Assembly: GCF_008729015.1 (NCBI RefSeq)
Contig: NZ_RKSM01000003.1
Coordinates: 310,001 to 374,000, forward strand
Length of the DNA: 64,000 bases
Direction: 5' to 3'
From: Haloarcula sp. CBA1129
GTDB lineage: Archaea > Halobacteriota > Halobacteria > Halobacteriales > Haloarculaceae
The notes below the pieces were generated by a model that saw only the letters and a list, made by a program, of their open reading frames with translations, did no database searches and was not told the origin of the DNA. The position numbers were made by a program, and so were the translations under genes. The stretch's first letter is position 1, and each line of letters starts with the position of its first letter. Positions 8,657 through 16,149 of this stretch are shown here, one piece after another.

Positions 8657-9313
8657 ATGAGATATCTCCGCTTGGAGATTCAGTATGCACCGGAGCATCA
8701 GCGTCCGATGCATCGCTTTATGACCGACAGCGATGCCATCAAGCACGAATGGCTCGTTACGTGGAAAGTCGGCGTCGAAGACGGGATGGCCTATACGCTA
8801 TTTTACATCGTTGGCGACCGCGAACCCTACGAATCGGCGCTTTCTGCGGTCGATACCGTGGAGAACTACGATATCACACCGGTTCGAGACGAGGCATTCT
8901 ACGCGTTCGTCCGTGGCCGCGAGACTGAGCAATCACGGCAATTCTACGCGGCGTTCGAACAGCCGACGCTAATGGTGGTTCCACCGGTGGCGTACCGACC
9001 ACACGGTATCGTACTATTTGATGTCGTCGGCGAACCGGTCGCTCTCGAAGAAGTCCGGGATGCACTTCCCGATGGAATCACCGTAACCATCCGGAAAGTC
9101 GGCGAATACGATGCCCAGCCCGGAACCTTCGCCATCGACCTCACTGCACGTCAGCGCGAGGCACTCGCCGTAGGACGGGAAATCGGTTACTACGACGTCC
9201 CGCGAAATGGGAGCGTCGAGGACGTTGCTGAGGAACTCGGTTGTGCTCCGAGTACCACATCGAATCATCTCAGAAAGGCGGAGGCACGGCTTGTCGAACG
9301 TGTTTTCAGATAA
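8657..9313 (+). CDS. HTH-10 (Bat-type) transcriptional regulator
   Basis: A 218-residue protein starting MRYLRLEIQY at ATG 8657, which fits the TATA box upstream. Residues 1-150 are the variable sensor half typical of the haloarchaeal bacterio-opsin-activator-like family, with no cofactor motif that I recognise. The C-terminal 55 residues are the HTH-10 domain: LTARQREALAVGREIGYYDV, then VEDVAEELGCAPSTTSNHLR and KAEARLVERVF. It lies divergent to the orphan nuoB, so regulation of nuoB or of its own gene is plausible but not shown. Confidence 0.87.
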   Translation: MRYLRLEIQYAPEHQRPMHRFMTDSDAIKHEWLVTWKVGVEDGMAYTLFYIVGDREPYESALSAVDTVENYDITPVRDEAFYAFVRGRETEQSRQFYAAFEQPTLMVVPPVAYRPHGIVLFDVVGEPVALEEVRDALPDGITVTIRKVGEYDAQPGTFAIDLTARQREALAVGREIGYYDVPRNGSVEDVAEELGCAPSTTSNHLRKAEARLVERVFR

Positions 9314-9783
9314 TGGCTGTAGTTATGGCTGGCAACCGGTCTACTGCCGACCGGTGTGGAAGTATGACTCAATGGCCGATTTGCGTCCGTTAGAGATCGC
9401 GACAGGTGGTCAGGAGCACTCCAGTGACAGGCATGCCCAGTGCGACGCCAGCAGTGAAGCCCAAGCCGAAGCAGGGGCCGTGTTAGAATCTGTATTGTAC
9501 TTGCGTTTATCTTGTCTCTGAAGTGGTTGTCTCTCTGTTGGTCGTTCCGGGACAGCCCAAGCTAAACTGAGATTACAGACGGTGATACTAGTTTGCCGCG
9601 TCAACTGATTGCTTGTTCGAAAGTCAGAGACTCGCTCGTTTATCACTGGGAACATTTGAAGCCTGTCGTGGTCTGGGCCATCCGGTGGGAATAAGTCTGC
9701 AATGCAGGTGGTGAACAGTCTGGGCAGCGAAGTACATACACAAAAGACGACCGGCCCAGATGGACAGTCCTGTACCCCCGCGC
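9314..9783. other. Intergenic stretch
   Basis: No gene supported. On the minus strand near 9400-9480 one frame encodes a short glycine- and valine-rich hydrophobic run (CFGLGFTAGVALGMPVTGVL), but it has an upstream stop and no start, so at most it is a relic of a membrane protein. Confidence 0.4.
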
Positions 9784-10143
9784 TTAGTTCGTTCGTGTAC
9801 TGCTGCCAGCGCCCGACAGCTGGACCACTCCGTCAGCGCGAACAGTCACCAGAATGTTACGGTACCGAAAGGTGATGTTCTGGGTCGCCGGTCCGGTTGA
9901 CTGGTCTGGCTGTGTACCGAATAGTAGCGTCTCAATCGCATCGACATCAATGTAGTCGTGTAACGGCGACTCATGGTACGTTTCTGTCTCTATTCCCGTC
10001 TGATCGGTGATGGCCTCAACGATGACTGCAGTAAGCTCCTGATCACTGGTTGGGTTGTACTGAACTTCAGTTAGGGTGCCGCTCGGCGCCGAAAATAGTC
10101 TCTCATCTCCATCAGCCTCATCGCTCTGGCTGTTGTCGGTCAT
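9784..10143 (-). CDS. HalOD1 output-domain protein
   Basis: A 119-residue acidic protein. The pattern PLHDYIDVDAIETLLFG followed by a short linker and ITFRYRNILVTVRADGVVQL is the haloarchaeal HalOD1 output domain, in which a helix capped by DxDAIxxLF precedes a three-strand hairpin ending VxxDGxV. HalOD1 is found alone or behind receiver and PAS domains and is assumed to act in signalling; its ligand is unknown. A TATA-like CATATAGTAT at 10169-10178 (minus strand) is about 30 bp before the ATG. The IS5 element inserted 85 bp upstream of the start, just behind this promoter. Confidence 0.82.
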   Translation of the reverse strand: MTDNSQSDEADGDERLFSAPSGTLTEVQYNPTSDQELTAVIVEAITDQTGIETETYHESPLHDYIDVDAIETLLFGTQPDQSTGPATQNITFRYRNILVTVRADGVVQLSGAGSSTRTN

Positions 10144-10228
10144 CTATCTAGCAAATAACTGGAACGCACATATAGTATCTGTATGAATATTCGGGCATAA
10201 CAATTACCCCTCGAATTATCTCTCTAAC

Positions 10229-11166
10229 GGCCGTGGTGAATCAGCAGACGTAGCTTGATTTCACGGTTTCAGAAACTGCTTGATGTTGTGAACGACACAC
10301 ATCAAGACGAGTTCACGAAATTCGCCGTACCAAGTTCGCGCACGCACGGTGTCGCCGAGCGTGCGCTTAATCGTGGAGAAAACGGTCTCACACATCGCTC
10401 GTTGGCGGTATTGAGGTCCATCGATCCGCGCGTTATGCGCGTGATCGATGGGCTGGAACTCACGATGTTTGATCAACGGTCTTACGCCCTCTTCGCGGAG
10501 TTTTTCGCGTAAATCCATCCAGTCATAGCCTTTGTCCGCAGCGAGGCTGGCGAGGTCGCCCGCGTTGCGTCGGGCGACCTGCCAGCCGAGCTGTGTGTCG
10601 TGGCGTTTCTCAGTCGTACAGTGAACGTCTAGAATCGCTTGGCTTTCTGTGTCGACGAGAGCTGTCGCTTTGAGCGTCTGAACCCGGTAATTCGTCCGCC
10701 GACAGTAGTGTTTGCTAGCGTTTTCGCGGTCGAAAAACGTCGCATCGATAGCGGCGTGATCGCTTGGCTCGTGCAGCTGCGCCGACAGGCGCAGCAGCAC
10801 TCGCCAGAGTTCGGTTTTGATTCTGTCAAACCACTTGACTAGCGTGGAGTGATCGGGGAGATCGGCCGCGTCAAGGCCGATCTTCCCAAGTATTTGTGGC
10901 ATCTCGCTCAGCAAATCAAGTGCTTCTCGGTAGGACTTTCCTAGGTAAACCCGCAGACAGTGCAGCGACACCACCGCATACTCGGCGAAGCCGCCACCCC
11001 CTTCGGGGGCGGCGACTTCGCCTCGCTCACCAACAGCATTTTTAGCTAACTGAACGACATTGCTCGTGAAGCGGGAAATTTTCGACATGAACCATCGGCG
11101 GTTTCCCGCTTCATTCCACTAGTTCTAACGGTCGAAGTCGACGCTTTCCAGCGATTCACCAGAGCC
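10229..11166 (-). mobile_element. IS5-family element, 938 bp with 8-bp target duplication
   Basis: TCTCTAAC is repeated exactly at 10221-10228 and 11167-11174. The terminal repeats inside it are related: GGCCGTGGTGAATCAGC on the left and, inward from the right, GGCTCTGGTGAATCGCT. An 8-bp duplication is characteristic of the ISH1-like branch of IS5. The element is intact, with one transposase gene on the minus strand. Confidence 0.9.
10261..11088 (-). CDS. IS5-family transposase
   Basis: A 275-residue DDE transposase. Catalytic motifs are AIDATFFDRENAS (first D), SLAADKGYDWMDLR (second D) and CETVFSTIKRTLG (E, with the downstream basic residue of the IS5 Y/F-2-R-3-E-6-K type region). The N-terminus contains a glycine-rich low-complexity turn (APEGGGGFAEYAVVSLHCLR) before the helical targeting region. 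No frameshift is seen. It ends 32 bp inside the left end of the element and starts 78 bp inside the right end. Confidence 0.92.
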   Translation of the reverse strand: MSKISRFTSNVVQLAKNAVGERGEVAAPEGGGGFAEYAVVSLHCLRVYLGKSYREALDLLSEMPQILGKIGLDAADLPDHSTLVKWFDRIKTELWRVLLRLSAQLHEPSDHAAIDATFFDRENASKHYCRRTNYRVQTLKATALVDTESQAILDVHCTTEKRHDTQLGWQVARRNAGDLASLAADKGYDWMDLREKLREEGVRPLIKHREFQPIDHAHNARIDGPQYRQRAMCETVFSTIKRTLGDTVRARTWYGEFRELVLMCVVHNIKQFLKP

Positions 11167-11696
11167 TCTCTAACTTGATTCGAACAAATCGATATCAAGG
11201 TGAGTTATTCGGTATAGCTATACTGGATACTACTACCTAGCCCATACGATGAATCCATTCGTGGTCAGAGTGGGACGTACATGATGATAACGATAATCAA
11301 AATACATGACATACTCATCTGTTGAGGGTATCCGCCTCCATGCACAACCATCAAGACGGCAGTTACTCGCTGCCGCGTGTTCGGGATTGGCCGTACTCGC
11401 CGGTTGCAGCAGCGACCAAAATAGTGGGTCAGACGGGACAGAGAGTGGCGGCGGAGCCGAACCGACGCCTGAGCCAACTGCCACGGATAAACCGACGGTC
11501 AGCGGAAACAATGACGGGTCGACACAGTTCGGACAGGTCGCGCGGTTTCCGGAGTCATATGCGATGACAGCCACGATACAGTCCGAGGGACGGACTATGG
11601 AGATGACTGGCCGTTTCTATCAAGGAGATATGTACTGGTCCTTCGACCAGCAGGGACAAAAGATGGACGCTCTTGGGTAAGCGATTGTTGGTGGCG

Positions 11697-12581
11697 TCAT
11701 AGCGCAGTTTCGAGGATGGTTTTGAGTGCTTCATCGCCGGGTTTGCGGCGAACGCGCTTCCGAAGTTGTAACGCTCTGAGATACGGTGTGAGTCTGTCTT
11801 TGGAGACGCCCCGATGGGGCGAGAGCCACCGTCGTGCCAGCGACGCGTGGCTCTCGCACGTATTGACGTGAACGTCGCCATCAGCGTATTCACCCTCGCC
11901 ATGGACGACATACTGGCGGTCGAACGTGTCGTCCGAATCTAGTGGCTCGTAGGCTCGAAAGCCGTCGGTGTAGACAGTCAGCGACTCCTGCTGGCGGTTT
12001 CCTAGTAGGAGTCGAATCGTCGATTCGTCGGCGGCTTTCGCCGGGTGAACGTACGTTTCTCCAGTGCCACGGTCAGCGAGGAGAAACACCGGCGGCTTGT
12101 CCTCATGATACGTTCCACGCCCACGCGTGGACAGGCCACGCGAGCGCGACCGACCGTCGCGCTCGCGGCCTTTCTTCCCGGCTTTCACGTACAGTTCGTC
12201 GATTTCCACCGGGCCTTCGAGTTGTGGCCGAGGCGCGTCCAGGGCCCGCAGAAAGCGCTGGACGCGCCGGTAGACCGTCTTGTAGGTGACGGCGAGTTCA
12301 GCGTCCAGTTGCCTGATGCTCGTGTTCAGCCGGATGTAGGTGTAGACGGCGAGATACCACTTCCTGAGTGGTATCGACGAGTACTCGAAGACTGTGCCAG
12401 TCTTGTCGTTGAACGTGCGGTCGCAATCCTTACACAGATACCGTTGAAACACCCGATAGCTGCCGTACCGAATCGCGGATTCGTCACGGCAGCGCGGGCA
12501 ATAGATGCCGTTACGCCAGCGAATCTGTGCCAGCAGATTCGCGGCCCGACGCTCCGAGACGAACGTCTTCAATGGGAACAT
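11697..12581 (-). CDS. IS1595-family transposase, copy 2
   Basis: 294 residues, colinear with copy 1 and differing by scattered substitutions concentrated near the zinc ribbon (for example DGVYCPRCRTE against NGIYCPRCRDE, and CKDCGR against CKDCDR). The zinc-ribbon cysteines and the VEIDELYV, VYTDGFRAY and NTCESHASL motifs are conserved. The number of differences means the two copies are not a very recent duplication of one another. The frame is complete, so the element may be mobile. Confidence 0.93.
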   Translation of the reverse strand: MFPLKTFVSERRAANLLAQIRWRNGIYCPRCRDESAIRYGSYRVFQRYLCKDCDRTFNDKTGTVFEYSSIPLRKWYLAVYTYIRLNTSIRQLDAELAVTYKTVYRRVQRFLRALDAPRPQLEGPVEIDELYVKAGKKGRERDGRSRSRGLSTRGRGTYHEDKPPVFLLADRGTGETYVHPAKAADESTIRLLLGNRQQESLTVYTDGFRAYEPLDSDDTFDRQYVVHGEGEYADGDVHVNTCESHASLARRWLSPHRGVSKDRLTPYLRALQLRKRVRRKPGDEALKTILETAL

Positions 12582-12589
12582 TGTTCGTC

Positions 12590-12611
12590 GGGTGGCGCGG
12601 CCGCGCCACCC
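12590..12611. repeat. Palindrome in the IS1595 copy 2 leader
   Basis: A 22-nt self-complementary sequence, GGGTGGCGCG then GC then CGCGCCACCC, 8 bp before the transposase ATG. The same arms flank the nested IS630 element in copy 1, so the hairpin belongs to the element itself. Confidence 0.85.
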
Positions 12612-13086
12612 TTGCCCGCTGTGACTTCCAGCTACTACTGCAACTCACCAACAATCTTCTACAGAAGAGCGAAGATGGAAATGTACCATCTCGGGAACAA
12701 CACGTATACTGTAGCTGGAGGGCAGTGCCTCCGGGGAACGATGCAACAGGGAATGGACCGCGACGAGGTTAATCCGGGTCGGTTCTCCGATCAACCGGCG
12801 GCAAACCCCGATATCACACCGGTCGGCCGAGATACCATCGATGGTGAGGAAGTGCTAGTGTATGAAATCGCTCAGGACGGCTCCCCGGAGCCGGTGACAT
12901 ACTACATCCTCGCGGATTCCGGATATCCGCGACGTATTGAAGCCGAGTCAATGCGGTGGGACTTCCACTCTTGGGGTTCAGTTGAGCCGATCCAGAAACC
13001 CGAAGGAGACTGCCGCTCGATGTCCGGCGGTGGTATGCCAGCTGACGGTGGCAGTTAATCGCTCAGCAGGCCCTGACCTTGACCGG

Positions 13087-13686
13087 CTACTCGGAGAGTA
13101 AACACTTCTCGACATACCGCCGAAATTCGGCTCGCACGTCGTCGATAGTCTCCTTGTCGCTGGTAATCCGTTCAGCCTGAATCCCGACTAAAACGGTGTG
13201 GAACAGCGCGGCTGTCTGGGATGGGTCTTCAACATCAAATGCCCCTGCATCAACACCCGCTCGGATGACACGGGCGATCTGTTTTCGAATGAAATCATCA
13301 CTCCTGCGAAAGAGGCGGTTGTAATCGTCGTCGTGTGCTGCTTGCGCCCGCAATTCAATTACAGCCTGCGAAAACTCGACATCACTGTTACTGCTAGTGC
13401 CAAATATTTCGTCGACGATGATCTCGATATACTCTTCGGGAGACTGGTTAGGCAACGGGACCTGATTCTCGACCTGCTCCAACATATAATCCAAGAGATC
13501 TACCAACAGCTCGTCTTTGTTATCGTAATGATGATATATGAGGGATTGGCTCTTCCCGAATTCATCACCTATCTTTGAAATAGTAAGATCCGCGTACCCG
13601 TGCTGGCGTAATGCATAGAACGTAGCTTCAAGAATCTCCTCGCGGGTTCCCTCTGGATTCTGGAAAAAGGATATCTCGTTAGTCAT
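13087..13686 (-). CDS. TetR/AcrR-family repressor
   Basis: A 199-residue TetR protein. The N-terminal HTH is clear: TREEILEATFYALRQHGYADLTISKIGDEFGKSQSLIYHHYDNKDELLVDLLDYML. The C-terminal part is the all-helical ligand domain, with no specific ligand predicted. It is divergent from the COG1361-RND transporter genes, and two near-identical inverted repeats lie in the shared 500-bp upstream region, one of them on the core promoter of the transporter operon. Regulation of that transporter, by analogy with AcrR and similar repressors, is a reasonable inference. Confidence 0.92.
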   Translation of the reverse strand: MTNEISFFQNPEGTREEILEATFYALRQHGYADLTISKIGDEFGKSQSLIYHHYDNKDELLVDLLDYMLEQVENQVPLPNQSPEEYIEIIVDEIFGTSSNSDVEFSQAVIELRAQAAHDDDYNRLFRRSDDFIRKQIARVIRAGVDAGAFDVEDPSQTAALFHTVLVGIQAERITSDKETIDDVRAEFRRYVEKCLLSE

Positions 13687-13833
13687 CGTTACATCGACCG
13701 TTTCCTGCTTGTCTGGTACGGTTCAAATGGCTCACGGTTTTACTGTTTCCTCCCTGCAGATGCGAGGCCAATCTGAATTATGTTGTCTATCATTGAACTG
13801 AATAGCGGGTACAGGTTGCAGATAACTACACTG

Positions 13834-13849
13834 TTGACTATACATTCAA
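13834..13849. promoter_or_regulatory. Candidate TetR operator 1
   Basis: TTGACTATACATTCAA is an inverted repeat of the form TTGA-N8-TCAA. It matches operator 2 in reverse orientation in 16 of 20 positions over the extended site. It sits 148 bp upstream of the TetR start codon. Confidence 0.6.
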
Positions 13850-14073
13850 TGAACTTAAGCGTATTGTCGATCACTATCTCACCGAAGTACACTGGACTGT
13901 CCTCTAGTTCTATGTGCTCGGAGACATATTTCCCCTAGTGTTTCACAGTCTCTAAGACCCGTAAATTCCAGCAATAGACGCTTAGAATTGGCTGATTGCG
14001 AAACAGACAACCGGGTAGTGTCGCTTTTGATCTGGCGGCTGTCAGCATCTAGCTCTCAAAAGATACGAAAGCA

Positions 14074-14099
14074 CTATATGTGATTGAACGTTTAGTCAA
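14074..14099 (+). promoter_or_regulatory. TATA box with overlapping candidate TetR operator 2
   Basis: CTATATG at 14074-14080 is a TATA box about 30 bp before the ATG of the small ORF at 14109. Directly behind it at 14084-14099 is TTGAACGTTTAGTCAA, again TTGA-N8-TCAA. A repressor bound here would cover the start-site region, a standard repression geometry in archaea. Confidence 0.65.
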
Positions 14100-14108
14100 T
14101 ACCACGAA

Positions 14109-14186
14109 ATGACTACTCACAAACGAAGAATGCCGAGGCGGATTATCGCTAACAACGAGATGCGGTTTGAATGGACCCGCAAGTAA
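14109..14186 (+). CDS. 25-residue upstream ORF before the COG1361 gene
   Basis: ATG 14109 opens a 25-codon frame ending in TAA at 14184-14186, one base before the COG1361 start ATG at 14188. The peptide is very basic (it starts MTTHKRRMPRRIIANNEMR), unlike the acidic haloarchaeal proteome, so it may be a leader whose translation matters more than its product. The TATA box at 14074-14080 predicts a transcript starting within a few bases of this ATG, so leaderless ribosomes would enter here and could reinitiate at 14188. It could also be a chance frame. Confidence 0.45.
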   Translation: MTTHKRRMPRRIIANNEMRFEWTRK

Positions 14187-14187
14187 G

Positions 14188-16122
14188 ATGGCCGCTACAA
14201 GACATAAACTGCTACTTTTGGCTGTAATCGGGATTACCGTGACTAGTGGGACGGCAACTGCTGCAGTCGTTGGAAGCCCCGATATCGCGGCAACGCTTGA
14301 AGACGACACCGTTGCCCCGGGCGAACAGAAGACCATAGAAATCTCACTGGTCAACAGCGGGGAACTCGACAGTGGCTCCACTCGAAACCCGGCGTTGAAC
14401 AGCGAAGTAACAACGGCAAAGGGGCTTACTGTGTCACTCGGGTCAGGCGACGCCCCCATCTCAGTCAAGAACTCGAAACGCAGCCTCGGCACGCTACAGG
14501 CCGGGCCGAAAGTAACAGTGCCGTTTGACATCAGCGTGAACGAAGACGCCAGTTCTGGAACGTACGATGCACAACTGCGACTCAACTACAAGCACACAAG
14601 CTATATCTCCGAAGGGACAGGGTCACGAGACGAAGACAGGAAAACCAGAACTGTCGACATCGAAATCGACGTCACCGATGACGCCACGTTTAATGTGACC
14701 GATATTGACTCGAACGCACGCGTCGACTCTACAGGCTCGGTAGCAGTTCGCGTCGAAAATACTGGGGATAGCTCTGCACGGAACGCTGCGGTAACACTGG
14801 AATCACAGAATCAGGATCTCACAGTGAGCGGCGGCGATGCCACGTCACGGTTTGTTGATAAGTGGGAACCGGGAGAAGTCCGAACGTTCAACTACCGTGT
14901 GCGCGCTGCCGAAGCCGCGGAACCGGAGCCCTACGGGTTTGAGCTGTCGGTCGCATTTGACAACGAAGACGGCCTCCGAACACAATCCGTCGCACAATCT
15001 ATCGCGGTCGAACCTGACCCGGAACAGCGGTTCTCGGTCGTCAATTCAAGCAGTTCTGTCGCGGTCAGTAATACGGGAACGTACGAGGTTCAACTCCGAA
15101 ACACGGGCCCGCTGACTGTTGACGACGCATCTGTCTCGTTTGTTTCACAGAACGCCGATATAACGTTTGGAAAGAGCTCTTCGACGACCGCCTACGTGGG
15201 GGCATGGGAACCCGGGGAAGTCCGGACTGTCCGCGTCGACACGACGGCGAGCCCCGATGCCGAGGATCGAAGCTACGCGCTGTCGGCCAGCGTGCAGTAT
15301 GACGACCCGGAAGGCGATACCAGCACATATGATGATGTGCCGTTAAGCCTCACTCCTGCGCCTGAACAGAACTTCGGCGTGTCCAACATTGACACGTCGC
15401 TTCAGGCCGGCGAAGACGGATCACTGAGTGCAACCCTTACAAACACTGGAACACGTGACGTCGAGAACGTCGTCATCGGATGGGAAAGCCAGCAGTCGAC
15501 ACTGTCGCCAAAAGAGTCACAGTATGCTGTTGGAGATCTCGCTGCGGGCGAATCAGCCAACTTCAGCTTCGGTGTTGATGTGTCCAACAGTGCAGAGGCG
15601 GGCGCTCGGCAGTTTGACTTCGGCGTGAGCTACCGCGACGACAACGGTGACAGGGTCGGAGCGGACACACTCGAAATCCGCTCAGAAGTGGCTGGTAGTC
15701 AGGACGAATTCGACATCGAGATGCAAAATTCGACGCTCGGTGTGGGACAGGCCCGGTCAGTCACGTTTACGATAACCAACACAAAGGACAAGACGCTGAC
15801 AAGCATCGAGGGGAAAGCGTTCGTCAATGACCCGCTCAGCAGTAGTGACGATGAAACGTTCATCGCGACACTGGAACCCGGAGAGTCGGAAACGGTCTCC
15901 GTCCAGCTTTCGGCGGGGAGCGATGCGCTGGATAAGACGTATCCGCTCAATCTGGACTTCCAGTATGAGACGCCTGATGGGGAGAAACGGGTTTCTGACA
16001 CCTACAGTCTCCCGATAGAAGTCAGTGACCAGTCCGGAAGCGGAGGGACGCCGCTGTGGTTGGTCGGTGGCATTGGACTCCTTGCCGTCGTCGGCGGCGT
16101 GGTCTGGTACAGGCGACAGTAA
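14188..16122 (+). CDS. COG1361 S-layer-like protein, partner of the RND transporter
   Basis: A 644-residue exported protein. It has a signal peptide (KLLLLAVIGITVTSGTATAA), then at least five repeated Ig-like or CARDB-like units marked by the recurring patterns VENTGDSSARNAAVTLES, VEPDPEQRF and WEPGEVRTF, and a single C-terminal membrane segment (PLWLVGGIGLLAVVGGVVWY) with a short basic tail. It is 27 bp upstream of an RND transporter, a pairing seen in other archaea. It would lie outside the membrane, anchored at the C-terminus, and may act as an adaptor for the transporter; this role is inference. ATG 14188 is preferred over the in-frame TTG at 14167. Confidence 0.87.
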   Translation: MAATRHKLLLLAVIGITVTSGTATAAVVGSPDIAATLEDDTVAPGEQKTIEISLVNSGELDSGSTRNPALNSEVTTAKGLTVSLGSGDAPISVKNSKRSLGTLQAGPKVTVPFDISVNEDASSGTYDAQLRLNYKHTSYISEGTGSRDEDRKTRTVDIEIDVTDDATFNVTDIDSNARVDSTGSVAVRVENTGDSSARNAAVTLESQNQDLTVSGGDATSRFVDKWEPGEVRTFNYRVRAAEAAEPEPYGFELSVAFDNEDGLRTQSVAQSIAVEPDPEQRFSVVNSSSSVAVSNTGTYEVQLRNTGPLTVDDASVSFVSQNADITFGKSSSTTAYVGAWEPGEVRTVRVDTTASPDAEDRSYALSASVQYDDPEGDTSTYDDVPLSLTPAPEQNFGVSNIDTSLQAGEDGSLSATLTNTGTRDVENVVIGWESQQSTLSPKESQYAVGDLAAGESANFSFGVDVSNSAEAGARQFDFGVSYRDDNGDRVGADTLEIRSEVAGSQDEFDIEMQNSTLGVGQARSVTFTITNTKDKTLTSIEGKAFVNDPLSSSDDETFIATLEPGESETVSVQLSAGSDALDKTYPLNLDFQYETPDGEKRVSDTYSLPIEVSDQSGSGGTPLWLVGGIGLLAVVGGVVWYRRQ

Positions 16123-16149
16123 CCGTCCGAGGCTAACGTATATGTCACA

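Larger units (their letters stand above)
11668..12671 (-). mobile_element. IS1595-family element, copy 2
   Basis: The 1,004-bp element is bounded by AAGATGGA at 11660-11667 and 12672-12679. Its ends are CGCTCTTGGGTAAGCGATTG on the left and, inward from the right, CGCTCTTCTGTAGAAGATTG. It carries an intact transposase and a 22-nt palindrome at 12590-12611 between the left end and the transposase start. It is closely related to the element at 3351-5510 but is not interrupted. Confidence 0.93.
11306..13058 (+). pseudogene. Tat-exported lipoprotein gene split by an IS1595 element
   Basis: The 5' part (11306-11667) encodes a twin-arginine lipoprotein signal (SRRQLLAAACSGLAVLAGCS) followed by a Ser/Gly/Glu-rich linker. 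The 3' part (12672-13058) resumes in frame. Deleting 11668-12671 and one copy of AAGATGGA restores QQGQKM-EMYHLGNNTYTV with no base lost, giving a protein of about 249 residues. The mature part alternates short strands (GDMYWSF, MEMYHLG, NTYTVAGGQC, EEVLVYEIAQ) and resembles LolA/DUF4412-like lipoproteins that wrap a hydrophobic ligand; that fold assignment is tentative. The insertion must inactivate the protein unless the element excises precisely. Confidence 0.9.
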
